Source of the DNA: an uncultured Lachnospiraceae bacterium
Lineage (GTDB): Bacteria; Bacillota; Clostridia; Lachnospirales; Lachnospiraceae
Direction of reading: 5' to 3'
DNA: 64,000 bases
Assembly (NCBI GenBank): GCA_947652925.1
Contig: CANTEW010000006.1
Span: 1-64,000, forward strand
Both the position numbers and the translations under genes were made by a program. Of this stretch, positions 32,728 to 40,464 are shown piece after piece (the first letter of the stretch is position 1; every line of letters begins with the position of its first letter). Under the pieces are notes generated by a model that saw only the letters and a list, made by a program, of their open reading frames with translations, searched no databases and was not told the origin of the DNA.

Positions 32728-33900
32728 TTAAAGCGATTTACATACGCCGCTCTTTACCGCTTCCTGGGCCACAGCCTGGGACACGGCTTCTGCTACCCGC
32801 GGATCGAAAGCATCCGGGATCACATAGTCGGGAGCCAGCTTGTCAGCCTCCACTAGATCTGCCAGCCCTCTGGCCGCCGCCATCTTCATCTCTTCAGTGA
32901 TGGTCTTGGCATGCACATCCAACGCCCCCCGGAAGATACCCGGGAATACCAGCACATTATTGATCTGGTTGGGGAAGTCCGATCTTCCCGTGCCAATGAT
33001 CTTAGCTCCCGCCGCCTTTGCCTCATCCGGCATGATCTCCGGCACAGGATTTGCCATGGCGAAGACCATAGGATCCGGTCTCATAGACCTGACCATCTCC
33101 TGGGTCACGCTGCCCGGCGCGGAGACACCGATGAAGATATCTGCATCCACCAGAGCATCTGCCAGACTGCCTTCTCCACCTTTTAGGTTGGTCACTTCCG
33201 CCATCTCTTTCTTGACAGGATTCCCGGCGTTCTCCTTATTGATCATGCCTTTTCTGTCGCAGAGGATCAGATCCTTAAATCCATAATTCAACAAAAGTTT
33301 TGCGATAGCGATCCCGGCTGCACCGGAGCCATTGAGTACTACCTTACAGTCCTCCGCCTTTTTTCTTGTCAGCCGCAGACCGTTGATGATCGCCGCCAGT
33401 ACGACGACCGCTGTCCCATGCTGATCGTCATGGAAAACAGGGATATCCAGCCTCTCTTTCAGCCTCTTCTCGATCTCAAAACAACGGGGAGCTGAGATAT
33501 CTTCCAGATTCACCCCTCCGAACGTAGGCGCCATCCGCACCACCGTCTCTACGATCTCATCCACATCCTTTGTATCCAGACAGATGGGAAACGCATCCAC
33601 ATTCCCAAATTCTTTGAAGAGGATGGCTTTTCCCTCCATCACAGGCATGGCAGCTTCCGGCCCGATGTCACCCAGGCCCAGCACTGCTGTCCCGTCGGTC
33701 ACTACAGCCACCAGGTTCCCTTTTGACGTATATCTATAAGCATCCAGTCTGTTCTTCGCGATCTCTCTGCAGGGCTGGGCGACCCCCGGGGTATAAGCTG
33801 TACTCAAGTCATCTCTTGTCCGCAGCGCTACCTTGCTCTGCACACTTATCTTCCCCTGATGCTGCTCATGCATCTGCAGGCTCTGCTGATCAAAATCCAT
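32728..33900 (-). CDS. NAD(P)-dependent malic enzyme
   Basis: 390 residues, the short bacterial form. It converts malate to pyruvate and CO2. Signatures: TAYTPGVAQPCREIA, catalytic Lys region AVLGLGDIGPEAAMPVMEGKAILFK, FHDDQHGTAVVVLAAIINGL, and the nucleotide fold VLNGSGAAGIAIAKLL. It lies between rpiB and the transketolase pair on one strand. With pyc elsewhere in the window it can form a pyruvate/oxaloacetate/malate cycle, which is inference. Confidence 0.95.
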   Translation of the reverse strand: MDFDQQSLQMHEQHQGKISVQSKVALRTRDDLSTAYTPGVAQPCREIAKNRLDAYRYTSKGNLVAVVTDGTAVLGLGDIGPEAAMPVMEGKAILFKEFGNVDAFPICLDTKDVDEIVETVVRMAPTFGGVNLEDISAPRCFEIEKRLKERLDIPVFHDDQHGTAVVVLAAIINGLRLTRKKAEDCKVVLNGSGAAGIAIAKLLLNYGFKDLILCDRKGMINKENAGNPVKKEMAEVTNLKGGEGSLADALVDADIFIGVSAPGSVTQEMVRSMRPDPMVFAMANPVPEIMPDEAKAAGAKIIGTGRSDFPNQINNVLVFPGIFRGALDVHAKTITEEMKMAAARGLADLVEADKLAPDYVIPDAFDPRVAEAVSQAVAQEAVKSGVCKSL

Positions 33901-33914
33901 CTTTATTCCCTCGC

Positions 33915-34355
33915 TTATCTATCTTCGATCTCTGCGATCATATCCACCCGGCGTTTATGCCGTCCGCCCTCGAACTCTGTATCCAGCCAGGTCTCTATGA
34001 TCATCTTTGCCATCTCTATCCCTACTATACGCGCTCCGAAGGCAAGTACGTTGGCGTCGTTGTGCTGCCTGGATAACCGGGCCGTACAGGGCTCACTGCA
34101 CACCACTGCCCGGATGCCCCGGACCTTATTCGCCGCAAGAGAGATCCCAAGGCCCGTCCCGCAGATCAGTATGCCTCTGTCTACATCGCCTGCCGCCACC
34201 GCACGTCCTACCCTTTCCCCATAAATAGGATAATCGCATCTTTCACTTTCATCCGTCCCATAATTGACTACCTCATGGCCTTTCTCCTGCAGAAATCCCA
34301 CAATCTCCTGCTTCATCTGCAGCCCTGAATGGTCATTCCCGATACCGATCTTCAT
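33915..34355 (-). CDS. rpiB: Ribose-5-phosphate isomerase B
   Basis: 146 residues, usual length for RpiB. GIGNDHSGLQMKQEI at the N-terminus and the catalytic Cys in ICGTGLGISLAANKV are clear. It interconverts ribulose-5-P and ribose-5-P. Its position between ahcY and transketolase suggests that ribose freed from nucleosides is fed to the pentose phosphate pathway, which is inference. GGGAGGAG precedes the ATG. Confidence 0.96.
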   Translation of the reverse strand: MKIGIGNDHSGLQMKQEIVGFLQEKGHEVVNYGTDESERCDYPIYGERVGRAVAAGDVDRGILICGTGLGISLAANKVRGIRAVVCSEPCTARLSRQHNDANVLAFGARIVGIEMAKMIIETWLDTEFEGGRHKRRVDMIAEIEDR

Positions 34356-34395
34356 TCTCTCCTCCCTCTCTGCGGCATATAGGCCCTGTCCCTTC

Positions 34396-35643
34396 TCAGA
34401 TACTGGAACTGTTCAGGTATTCCTCCTGCTCCGGTGTCAGCACATCTATAGATCTCCCAAGGAAAGCAAGCTTGCGCATAGCCACATCCCTGTCTACCTC
34501 TACAGGCACATCGATCAGTTTCTGATCCAGCTTACCCTGATGTTCCACCAGATACTTCGCAGACAATGCCTGTATCGCAAAACTCATATCCATGATCTCC
34601 GCCGGATGTCCATCCCCTGCCGCCAGATTCACAAGTCTCCCCTCTGCCAGCACGCAGATCGTACGTCCGTCTTCCATCTGATATCCCATGATGTTCTTGC
34701 GCATCTCCTGTTTTGCCACCGCGATCTGGCGCAGCCTGGCCATATCGATCTCACAGTCAAAATGCCCCGCATTACAGAGGATCACCCCGTCTTTCATCTG
34801 GGCAAAGTCCTCCTCATCGATGACTTTCTCACATCCGGTCACTGTCACAAAGAAATCCCCCAGTTTTGCCGCTTCCTTCATGGGCATCACGTCGAACCCA
34901 TCCATCACCGCCTCGATCGCCTTCACCGGATCGATCTCTGTCACGATCACCCGGGCGCCCAGGCCTTTCGCCCGCATAGCCGTCCCTTTGCCGCACCAGC
35001 CATAACCTGCCACCACCACGATCTTACCCGCCACGATCAGATTCGTCGTACGGTTGATGCCGTCCCACACAGACTGCCCTGTCCCGTAACGGTTGTCGAA
35101 TAAATGCTTGCAGTCCGCATTGTTCACCATGACCATGGGGAATTTAAGCTGCCCCGCCTGATCCATGGCTCTCAGCCGGATGATCCCCGTCGTGGTCTCC
35201 TCGCATCCTCCGATCACCTGCGGGATCAGATCCCGGAACTCTGTATGCATCATATGCACCAGATCCCCGCCGTCGTCGATGATGATGTTCGGGCCGGGTC
35301 TCAGTACACTGCGGATATGCGCATCATATTCTTCCGGTGTACTGTCATACCAGGCATGGACCTCCAGGCCCGCCTTGACCAGCGCCGCCGCCACATCATC
35401 CTGCGTGGACAGAGGATTACTCCCTGTGATATACATCTGCGCGCCCCCCGCTGCCAGGACTTTACACAGATACGCGGTCTTTGCCTCCAGATGCACAGAC
35501 AGAGCGATCTTCTTTCCTTCGAATGGCTTTGTCTTTGAAAATTCTCCTTCCAGCGTCCGCAGAAGATCACAGTTCCTCTTCACCCACTGGATCTTCCTCT
35601 CTCCGGACTCCGCCAACTGTATATCTCTGATCTCACTTTCCAT
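34396..35643 (-). CDS. ahcY: S-adenosylhomocysteine hydrolase family; possibly S-inosylhomocysteine hydrolase
   Basis: 415 residues, the short archaeal/Thermotoga-like form without the insert of plant and many bacterial enzymes. NAD fold AGYGWCGKGTAMRA, catalytic region IIDDGGDL, GCEETTTG, CKHLFDNRYGTGQS and NAGHFDCEID are all present. It releases homocysteine and a nucleoside. In the purine pocket, the HxTxET pattern of classic enzymes (H55, T57, E59 in human) reads H51-L-E53-A-K55-T: the Glu that contacts the adenine amino group is Lys. Lys would suit the O6 of hypoxanthine, and a deaminase gene of the SAH/MTA family lies in the same operon. I recall the same motif in the Thermotoga/methanogen clade, where hydrolysis of S-inosylhomocysteine was reported. 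Substrate preference is inferred. Confidence 0.88.
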   Translation of the reverse strand: MESEIRDIQLAESGERKIQWVKRNCDLLRTLEGEFSKTKPFEGKKIALSVHLEAKTAYLCKVLAAGGAQMYITGSNPLSTQDDVAAALVKAGLEVHAWYDSTPEEYDAHIRSVLRPGPNIIIDDGGDLVHMMHTEFRDLIPQVIGGCEETTTGIIRLRAMDQAGQLKFPMVMVNNADCKHLFDNRYGTGQSVWDGINRTTNLIVAGKIVVVAGYGWCGKGTAMRAKGLGARVIVTEIDPVKAIEAVMDGFDVMPMKEAAKLGDFFVTVTGCEKVIDEEDFAQMKDGVILCNAGHFDCEIDMARLRQIAVAKQEMRKNIMGYQMEDGRTICVLAEGRLVNLAAGDGHPAEIMDMSFAIQALSAKYLVEHQGKLDQKLIDVPVEVDRDVAMRKLAFLGRSIDVLTPEQEEYLNSSSI

Positions 35644-35708
35644 TGCTCATCCCTCCTAGGATCTCCATTCTTTAAGTTTTTCTCTCAACTTTTCTGTCAA
35701 AGATCATC

Positions 35709-36947
35709 TCATCTTTTTGACCATTTCATCATAAACTTTTCCTTTTCACTTTCTGTATAAAAATGATCCATAGCTTTGTTCCCTTTATAATAAAAATCTA
35801 TCACATCTTCTGGGATCTCGATCGTTCTCAAGACCTCATCATAAGCAAATTTAGATATTTTTTTATTCCCTACATTATCTTTCACTAATTTAAAGTCTTC
35901 AACTCCAACAAACTGACCAATTATGTCTTGACAATCATTCAGTTTTTCAGTCTTTATCAAAAGCAATTCTATATTATCTTTATATATGATCTGATAGCCT
36001 CTTTCTCTGTCAAAATCATATTCGTAAACATCAATGTCACAAATTTCTTTAATCTCATGATCGAACCATTCAAACATATATCCATATTCATCTATTTGGG
36101 TTTCGGTCCTTAAAAATCCATTTATCTCTTTATATATATCGAAATCACCATCATCTTTGTTTGCACCAAAAAAATACCCATCCATATTACAAAATTCAAA
36201 ATAATTAGAGATCGATCTGCCAATCGGATCTCTGATCATAGATATGATCTTCACCTGTTTTAAATTATTTAAAAGATCTAATTTAATGTGATCACCGACA
36301 TCGCTCTGTATCTTACTAGGCATATTACGCCTCGGACCCATCCAGCCATCCGACGACAGACGATGTGTGTGGATACAACGGATATTCCTTTTTCGCAGAC
36401 TTTTTTCTAGAGATAATGACCCTACTTTCCCTACCTGCCAGATAAGAACTGCATCGTATAACATACTTGAATAAACAACCTGTCTTGCACGATTCACTCT
36501 ACTATTCCAAGAATAATCCCAAAATGCCGTTCTTGCATTAAAAAAATTCTTCCGATAACTATCATTGATCCGTGGGTCATTTATATGGAACTCAATGGTA
36601 AATTTTAAAGCAAAATATGTATAACATTTTACTTCCAACATACCATATCCTTCTAACCCCCTCAGAACCTGTTCAATATCGTCTGGATCTCCCATTGTAA
36701 CAATGATCGATACATGCTCCTTTTGATAGATTTCTTTTAGTTCTTGGAAAGATAAGATTTTATGGCCTTTTATCGCCCCCCCCCACATAGTTTCGTCACT
36801 GTCACAAACCCCATAGACAGGGATTTCCAGCTGACTTAACATCATAAGTGCTCTACGACCATAATCCCCGGCTCCGTATAAAACTATTTTGTTATCAAAA
36901 ACGAGACTTAAATCTTCCAACATTTCTAAATCCCTGATCTTGATCAT
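35709..36947 (-). CDS. AT-rich gene: Rossmann domain fused to sulfotransferase-like domain
   Basis: 412 residues. Residues 18-115 form a Rossmann-like domain (IVLYGAGDYGRRAL) of the type that opens many surface-sugar enzymes. Residues 165-400 look like a PAPS-dependent sulfotransferase: VGKVGSLSL (172-180) fits the 5'-phosphosulfate loop and SMIRDPIGRSISNYF (236-250) fits the 3'-phosphate site. It also resembles the putative capsule-synthesis family NKWYS. It is far more AT-rich than its neighbours (two 60-base lines counted at 27-28% GC against 62% in a nearby ahcY line) and splits the deaminase/ahcY pair, so it was probably acquired. The start has a distant GGGAG, about 13 nt away. Function is inferred from motifs only. 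Confidence 0.7.
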   Translation of the reverse strand: MIKIRDLEMLEDLSLVFDNKIVLYGAGDYGRRALMMLSQLEIPVYGVCDSDETMWGGAIKGHKILSFQELKEIYQKEHVSIIVTMGDPDDIEQVLRGLEGYGMLEVKCYTYFALKFTIEFHINDPRINDSYRKNFFNARTAFWDYSWNSRVNRARQVVYSSMLYDAVLIWQVGKVGSLSLEKSLRKRNIRCIHTHRLSSDGWMGPRRNMPSKIQSDVGDHIKLDLLNNLKQVKIISMIRDPIGRSISNYFEFCNMDGYFFGANKDDGDFDIYKEINGFLRTETQIDEYGYMFEWFDHEIKEICDIDVYEYDFDRERGYQIIYKDNIELLLIKTEKLNDCQDIIGQFVGVEDFKLVKDNVGNKKISKFAYDEVLRTIEIPEDVIDFYYKGNKAMDHFYTESEKEKFMMKWSKR

Positions 36948-36966
36948 AAGATAACATTATCTCCCT

Positions 36967-38265
36967 TCAATCTTTCATTCCAATCCCTAACCGCCTACAG
37001 ATCCTCTCGACCTCCCCATAGATCCGCTCCTCATCCAGAGTCAGGACTTTCCCTTCTTCCATGGTGATCTGTCCGTCGATGATCACTGTCTCCACCTCGG
37101 AACCATTGGCGGAATAACAGAGTCCCGCCAGCAGGTCATTCCTGGGGGTCATGGACGGGGTGCGCAGGTTTAGGATCGCCAGGTCCGCTTTTTTGCCCAC
37201 TTCGATAGAGCCTGTCTCTTTCTCCATCCCCAGCGCCTTCGCGCCCCCTATGGTCGCCATACGGAAGATCTCCCTGGCGCTGACGCAGTCCGCTTTCTGT
37301 CTGACCCCTTTGTGGATCAGCCCCAGCAGGTTCATCTCATGGAACATATTCAAAGAGTTATTGCTGGCCGCGCCGTCTGTCCCGATGCACACGTTGATCC
37401 CTTTCTCCAGCATGTCCGGCACCGGTGCAAATCCATTGCCCAGTTTCATATTGCTGGCCGGATTCGTGATGACGCTCACCTGGCATTCTTTTAAGATATC
37501 CAGATCCACCCCATCCACATGGACGCAATGGGCCACCGCCGCCAATCCGTCAAAGAGTCCTGCACGTTTGGCCAATGCGATAGGTGATGCTCCATACTGA
37601 CTGCGTATGTTTTCCACTTCATTGACACTCTCCGACAGATGGATATGGACGCCCATATGCTCCCTCGCCGCTTCCCGGGCCACGATACGCTGGAAATCCT
37701 CGTCACAGCTGTAGGACGCATGGGGGCCGAGGAAAAACGTCAGCCTGGAGCAGTCTTTCCATGCTTCCTTTTCTTCATAAGCCTCTTTTAAGCGCGTCTG
37801 CCCGGCCTCGTCAGCTCCGCTGCCCACCAGTCCACGGGAGATAACCGCCCGCATCCCCGACTCGGACACAGCCCTGGACGTCTGATGGATATGCATCTGC
37901 ATATCAGAAAAACATGTCGTCCCCGATCTCATCATCTCCAGGATGGCCAGACAAGCGCCCCAGTATGCATCTTCTGGTCCCAGTCTGTCTTCTATGGGTT
38001 CAATATGCCCAAACAGCCAGTCCTCAAAAGTCAGGTCGTCTGCCACATTGCGCAAGAGCGCCATATACGAATGGGTATGAGCGTTGATGAGCCCCGGGAT
38101 CACCAGCCTGTCCTTCCCATCGATCCTTTTATCCTCAGAAAAACCCTCTGGCGCTTCCCCGATCCCAGTGATCTTATCCCCCTCCAGATAGATATCTGTT
38201 CGACAGACCACATCCTGCCCTTCTCTCGGGAGTACCGCCAGGATATCTTTCAATACGATCCTCAT
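36967..38265 (-). CDS. mtaD: S-adenosylhomocysteine/5'-methylthioadenosine deaminase
   Basis: 432 residues of the amidohydrolase superfamily. Metal site HTHSYMALLRN, HIHLSESVNEVE and catalytic Asp in CIGTDGAASNNSLNMFHEMN match the MtaD/SAH deaminase family. It converts SAH to S-inosylhomocysteine or MTA to methylthioinosine. The neighbouring hydrolase with a Lys in the purine pocket supports the SAH route. TAGGAGG precedes the ATG. Confidence 0.88.
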   Translation of the reverse strand: MRIVLKDILAVLPREGQDVVCRTDIYLEGDKITGIGEAPEGFSEDKRIDGKDRLVIPGLINAHTHSYMALLRNVADDLTFEDWLFGHIEPIEDRLGPEDAYWGACLAILEMMRSGTTCFSDMQMHIHQTSRAVSESGMRAVISRGLVGSGADEAGQTRLKEAYEEKEAWKDCSRLTFFLGPHASYSCDEDFQRIVAREAAREHMGVHIHLSESVNEVENIRSQYGASPIALAKRAGLFDGLAAVAHCVHVDGVDLDILKECQVSVITNPASNMKLGNGFAPVPDMLEKGINVCIGTDGAASNNSLNMFHEMNLLGLIHKGVRQKADCVSAREIFRMATIGGAKALGMEKETGSIEVGKKADLAILNLRTPSMTPRNDLLAGLCYSANGSEVETVIIDGQITMEEGKVLTLDEERIYGEVERICRRLGIGMKD

Positions 38266-38295
38266 AAATCTTCCTCCTACTTTTGTCGTTCTTAG

Positions 38296-38324
38296 ATTGT
38301 ATCATGAAGAAAGGGGAAAAACAA
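38296..38324 (-). promoter_or_regulatory. Promoter of mtaD operon
   Basis: Minus strand -35 TTGTTT (38319-38324), 17-bp spacer, -10 TACAAT (38296-38301). It overlaps the end of apbE and would start the mtaD-ahcY-rpiB-malic enzyme-transketolase run. Confidence 0.5.
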
Positions 38325-39357
38325 CATATCCCGACGCTTCCAGCTCAAAGTTTTCCATCAGCCCTTTTGTCACATACACTTTTTTGTCCTGATTGACAAA
38401 TATACCTTCCGCCTCATATCCTGCCAAAAGTTCCGCCCCTTTTTCCTTTCCCAGGACAAAACAGGCCGTGGACAGACCGTCGCTGACCGTCCCGTTCTCC
38501 CCCAGTACCGTGACGGAGATCAGCCCTGCATCCGCAGGCCGGCCCGTAGCGGGATCCAGGATATGGTGATACCGTTTCCCGTCCTGGATAAAATATTTCT
38601 CATAATCTCCAGAGGTGGAGACATAATGCTCTCCCTCCAGCTCCAAAACACCCAGCAGCTCCTCCTGTCCGCCCCGCGGGTCGCGGACAGCTACTTTCCA
38701 GGGCGTCCCGTCCGGTTTGTCGCCCAGAGTGAGCACACTGCCGCCTACCGCGATCACCGCTCCCTGGACCTTGGGATCCTCCTTCAAAAATGCAGCCGCC
38801 TCATCGCAGCCCACACCTTTCCCCACCGCTCCCAGATCGATGGAACACCCCTCTTCCAGCTCCACCCAGTCCTGGTCCTCCTCCATGCCCAGGCGGATCT
38901 TCTCATACCCTGTTTTTTTTAAGAGCTTCCGGATCTTTTTGGGCGACGGGATCTGAGGGTCTTCCGCTTCCACATCCCACAGACGGGTCAGCTCTCCCAG
39001 CGTGGGATCGAAAGCCCCGCCGCTCTCCTCAGAGATCTTAAGCGTCTCCTCCAGATAGCCTGCCGTCTGCCCGTCCACCGGGACGCGGCCTTTGCCTGCC
39101 TGGAGGTTTACTCTCCCAATATCAGAATCTTCCTCCCGCCAGGAGAGATAGCGGTGTTCTGTCTGGGAGAGAAGGTCCAGGACCTCAGAAGTCCTGTCCT
39201 CCCCCTGGGAATAGATCCGCTCCGTGACCACCGTCCCCATAGCTATATCACTTTTATCAAAGACCTCCGGCTCTCTATCCGGATCCGCCTGTGAACAGCC
39301 GCTCAATACGATGCCTGCTGCCAGAAAGAACAGCAGTACTGGACTTTTCTTTAACAT
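38302..39357 (-). CDS. apbE: FAD:protein FMN transferase lipoprotein ApbE
   Basis: 351 residues from the ATG at 39357 (AAAGGA upstream). The signal peptide ends in the lipobox LSGC, so it is anchored outside the membrane. It attaches FMN covalently to Ser/Thr of exported flavoproteins such as Rnf/Nqr subunits. ApbE motifs: AMGTVVTERIYS, GGAFDPTLGELTRLW, IDLGAVGKGVGCDEA, and YHHILDPATGRPADAG. It diverges from the NusG-II and Gx transporter genes, which often accompany extracytosolic flavin electron transfer genes. No FMN-binding target protein is in the window. Confidence 0.93.
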   Translation of the reverse strand: MLKKSPVLLFFLAAGIVLSGCSQADPDREPEVFDKSDIAMGTVVTERIYSQGEDRTSEVLDLLSQTEHRYLSWREEDSDIGRVNLQAGKGRVPVDGQTAGYLEETLKISEESGGAFDPTLGELTRLWDVEAEDPQIPSPKKIRKLLKKTGYEKIRLGMEEDQDWVELEEGCSIDLGAVGKGVGCDEAAAFLKEDPKVQGAVIAVGGSVLTLGDKPDGTPWKVAVRDPRGGQEELLGVLELEGEHYVSTSGDYEKYFIQDGKRYHHILDPATGRPADAGLISVTVLGENGTVSDGLSTACFVLGKEKGAELLAGYEAEGIFVNQDKKVYVTKGLMENFELEASGYVVFPLSS

Positions 39358-39428
39358 AGATACTGATCCTTTCTTTATAACATCCATATTAGCAAAAAAA
39401 GACTAGCACCGCAATAAAAAATTGACTA

Positions 39429-39458
39429 TTGGTATACACTGGGATCCTATGCTATAAT
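39429..39458 (+). promoter_or_regulatory. Promoter of NusG-II/Gx operon
   Basis: -35 TTGGTA (39429-39434), 18-bp spacer, -10 TATAAT (39453-39458). This -10 overlaps an in-frame ATG at 39457, which therefore cannot be the translation start. Confidence 0.55.
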
Positions 39459-39504
39459 GGATACCGTCACCACGCAGACTATATCTTTTATCAACATAAA
39501 GGCC

Positions 39505-39921
39505 ATGAGAACATTGAGAGATAAAAAAACTTTCTGTCTGACCCTGATCATCCTGTGCATCCTCCTTCTGGCTGCCGCCGCATTGTGGATACAGCTGCGC
39601 TCTTCCCAGCAGGATGGAGCAGCCGGCAAGACAGCCGCCATATACCAGGATGGGAAGCTGCTGCGCCGCATCCCCCTGGGAGACGATGTGGAAGATACAT
39701 ATACCATAGAGAGCAGTGACGGAGGATCCAACACGATCCAGATCAAAGACGGGAAGATCGGCATCATAGACGCTGACTGCCCCGACCGGCTGTGTGTGGA
39801 GATGGGGATGATCTCTTCCACCGCTTATCCCATCAGCTGCCTTCCCCACAAACTGGTCATACAGATCGAAGCTAAAGACGAGAACAAGGAGGATCCACCC
39901 GTTGACGCCCTCACACAATAA
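39505..39921 (+). CDS. NusG domain II (DUF1312-like) membrane-anchored protein
   Basis: 138 residues from the ATG at 39505. An upstream ATG at 39457 lies inside the -10 box and is rejected. A single N-terminal membrane segment (FCLTLIILCILLLAAAALW) anchors a small extracytoplasmic NusG-II domain, with the Cys pair in DADCPDRLCVEMG and SCLPHK typical of this family. Its function is not known; it is regularly found beside apbE and Gx transporter genes. The ribosome binding site is weak (AAAGG). It overlaps the next gene by 20 bp. Confidence 0.8.
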   Translation: MRTLRDKKTFCLTLIILCILLLAAAALWIQLRSSQQDGAAGKTAAIYQDGKLLRRIPLGDDVEDTYTIESSDGGSNTIQIKDGKIGIIDADCPDRLCVEMGMISSTAYPISCLPHKLVIQIEAKDENKEDPPVDALTQ

Positions 39922-40441
39922 AGATACACAAACCATCAACATAAAAAAATTGACCCTGCTGGCTGTCTACACCACGATCGCGCTGACTATCTTTACAGCA
40001 GAATCATTCCTGCCGCCCCTCCTGCCCCTCCCCGGCATCAAATTGGGCCTTTCCAATATCGTTACTTTATGGCTCCTGATGCATACCAGGGCCCGGGACG
40101 CTCTGTGTGTGCTGTTGGCGCGGATCCTCCTGTCCTCTTTTTTCGCAGGACAGATGGTATCCCTGTTGTACAGTTTGGCAGGCGGGCTGCTCTGCTTTGC
40201 TGTGATGACCCTGCTCTTTCATCTATTACAGGACAGATATGTGGTCTTTATCAGCGTATTCGGAGCTTTAGCACACAATATAGGACAGATCATCATCGCG
40301 ATCCTCATCACACAACTCCCCTCTATGCTGGCCTACCTCCCAGTCTTGGCGATCAGCGGGATCGTGACCGGCACTTTTACAGGACTGTGTGTGTTTTATC
40401 TCAAACGCCATCTCCCGCCAAAAATAGCCTGGCCCTTGTAG
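39902..40441 (+). CDS. Gx transporter family membrane protein (heptaprenyl diphosphate synthase component I-like)
   Basis: 179 residues from a TTG start with AAGGAGG upstream. About five membrane segments. LPLPGIKLGLSNIVTLWLL is the Gx/Hpre_diP_synt_I signature, a fold related to ECF S-components. It may take up a quinone or flavin precursor; this is not established. It overlaps the NusG-II gene and so is cotranslated with it. A bidirectional terminator overlaps its stop codon. Confidence 0.85.
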   Translation: MTPSHNKDTQTINIKKLTLLAVYTTIALTIFTAESFLPPLLPLPGIKLGLSNIVTLWLLMHTRARDALCVLLARILLSSFFAGQMVSLLYSLAGGLLCFAVMTLLFHLLQDRYVVFISVFGALAHNIGQIIIAILITQLPSMLAYLPVLAISGIVTGTFTGLCVFYLKRHLPPKIAWPL

Positions 40442-40455
40442 GCCAGGCTATTTTG
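40424..40455. terminator. Bidirectional rho-independent terminator
   Basis: ATAGCCTGGCC (40424-40434) pairs with GGCCAGGCTAT (40441-40451) across a 6-nt loop that holds the Gx gene stop codon. It is flanked by A-run and T-run, so it also ends the convergent L,D-transpeptidase transcript. Confidence 0.88.
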
Positions 40456-40464
40456 TGTCTTCTC

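Noticed and set aside
32690-32740. Possible further copy of the dispersed repeat (GCCGGGGATCCTTAAAGCG)
   Set aside because: Only a short stretch resembles copies A and B, and part of it is the end of the malic enzyme gene.
39422-39458. TTGACT as -35 of the NusG-II promoter
   Set aside because: It lies 25 bp from the -10; TTGGTA at 39429 with an 18-bp spacer is better placed.
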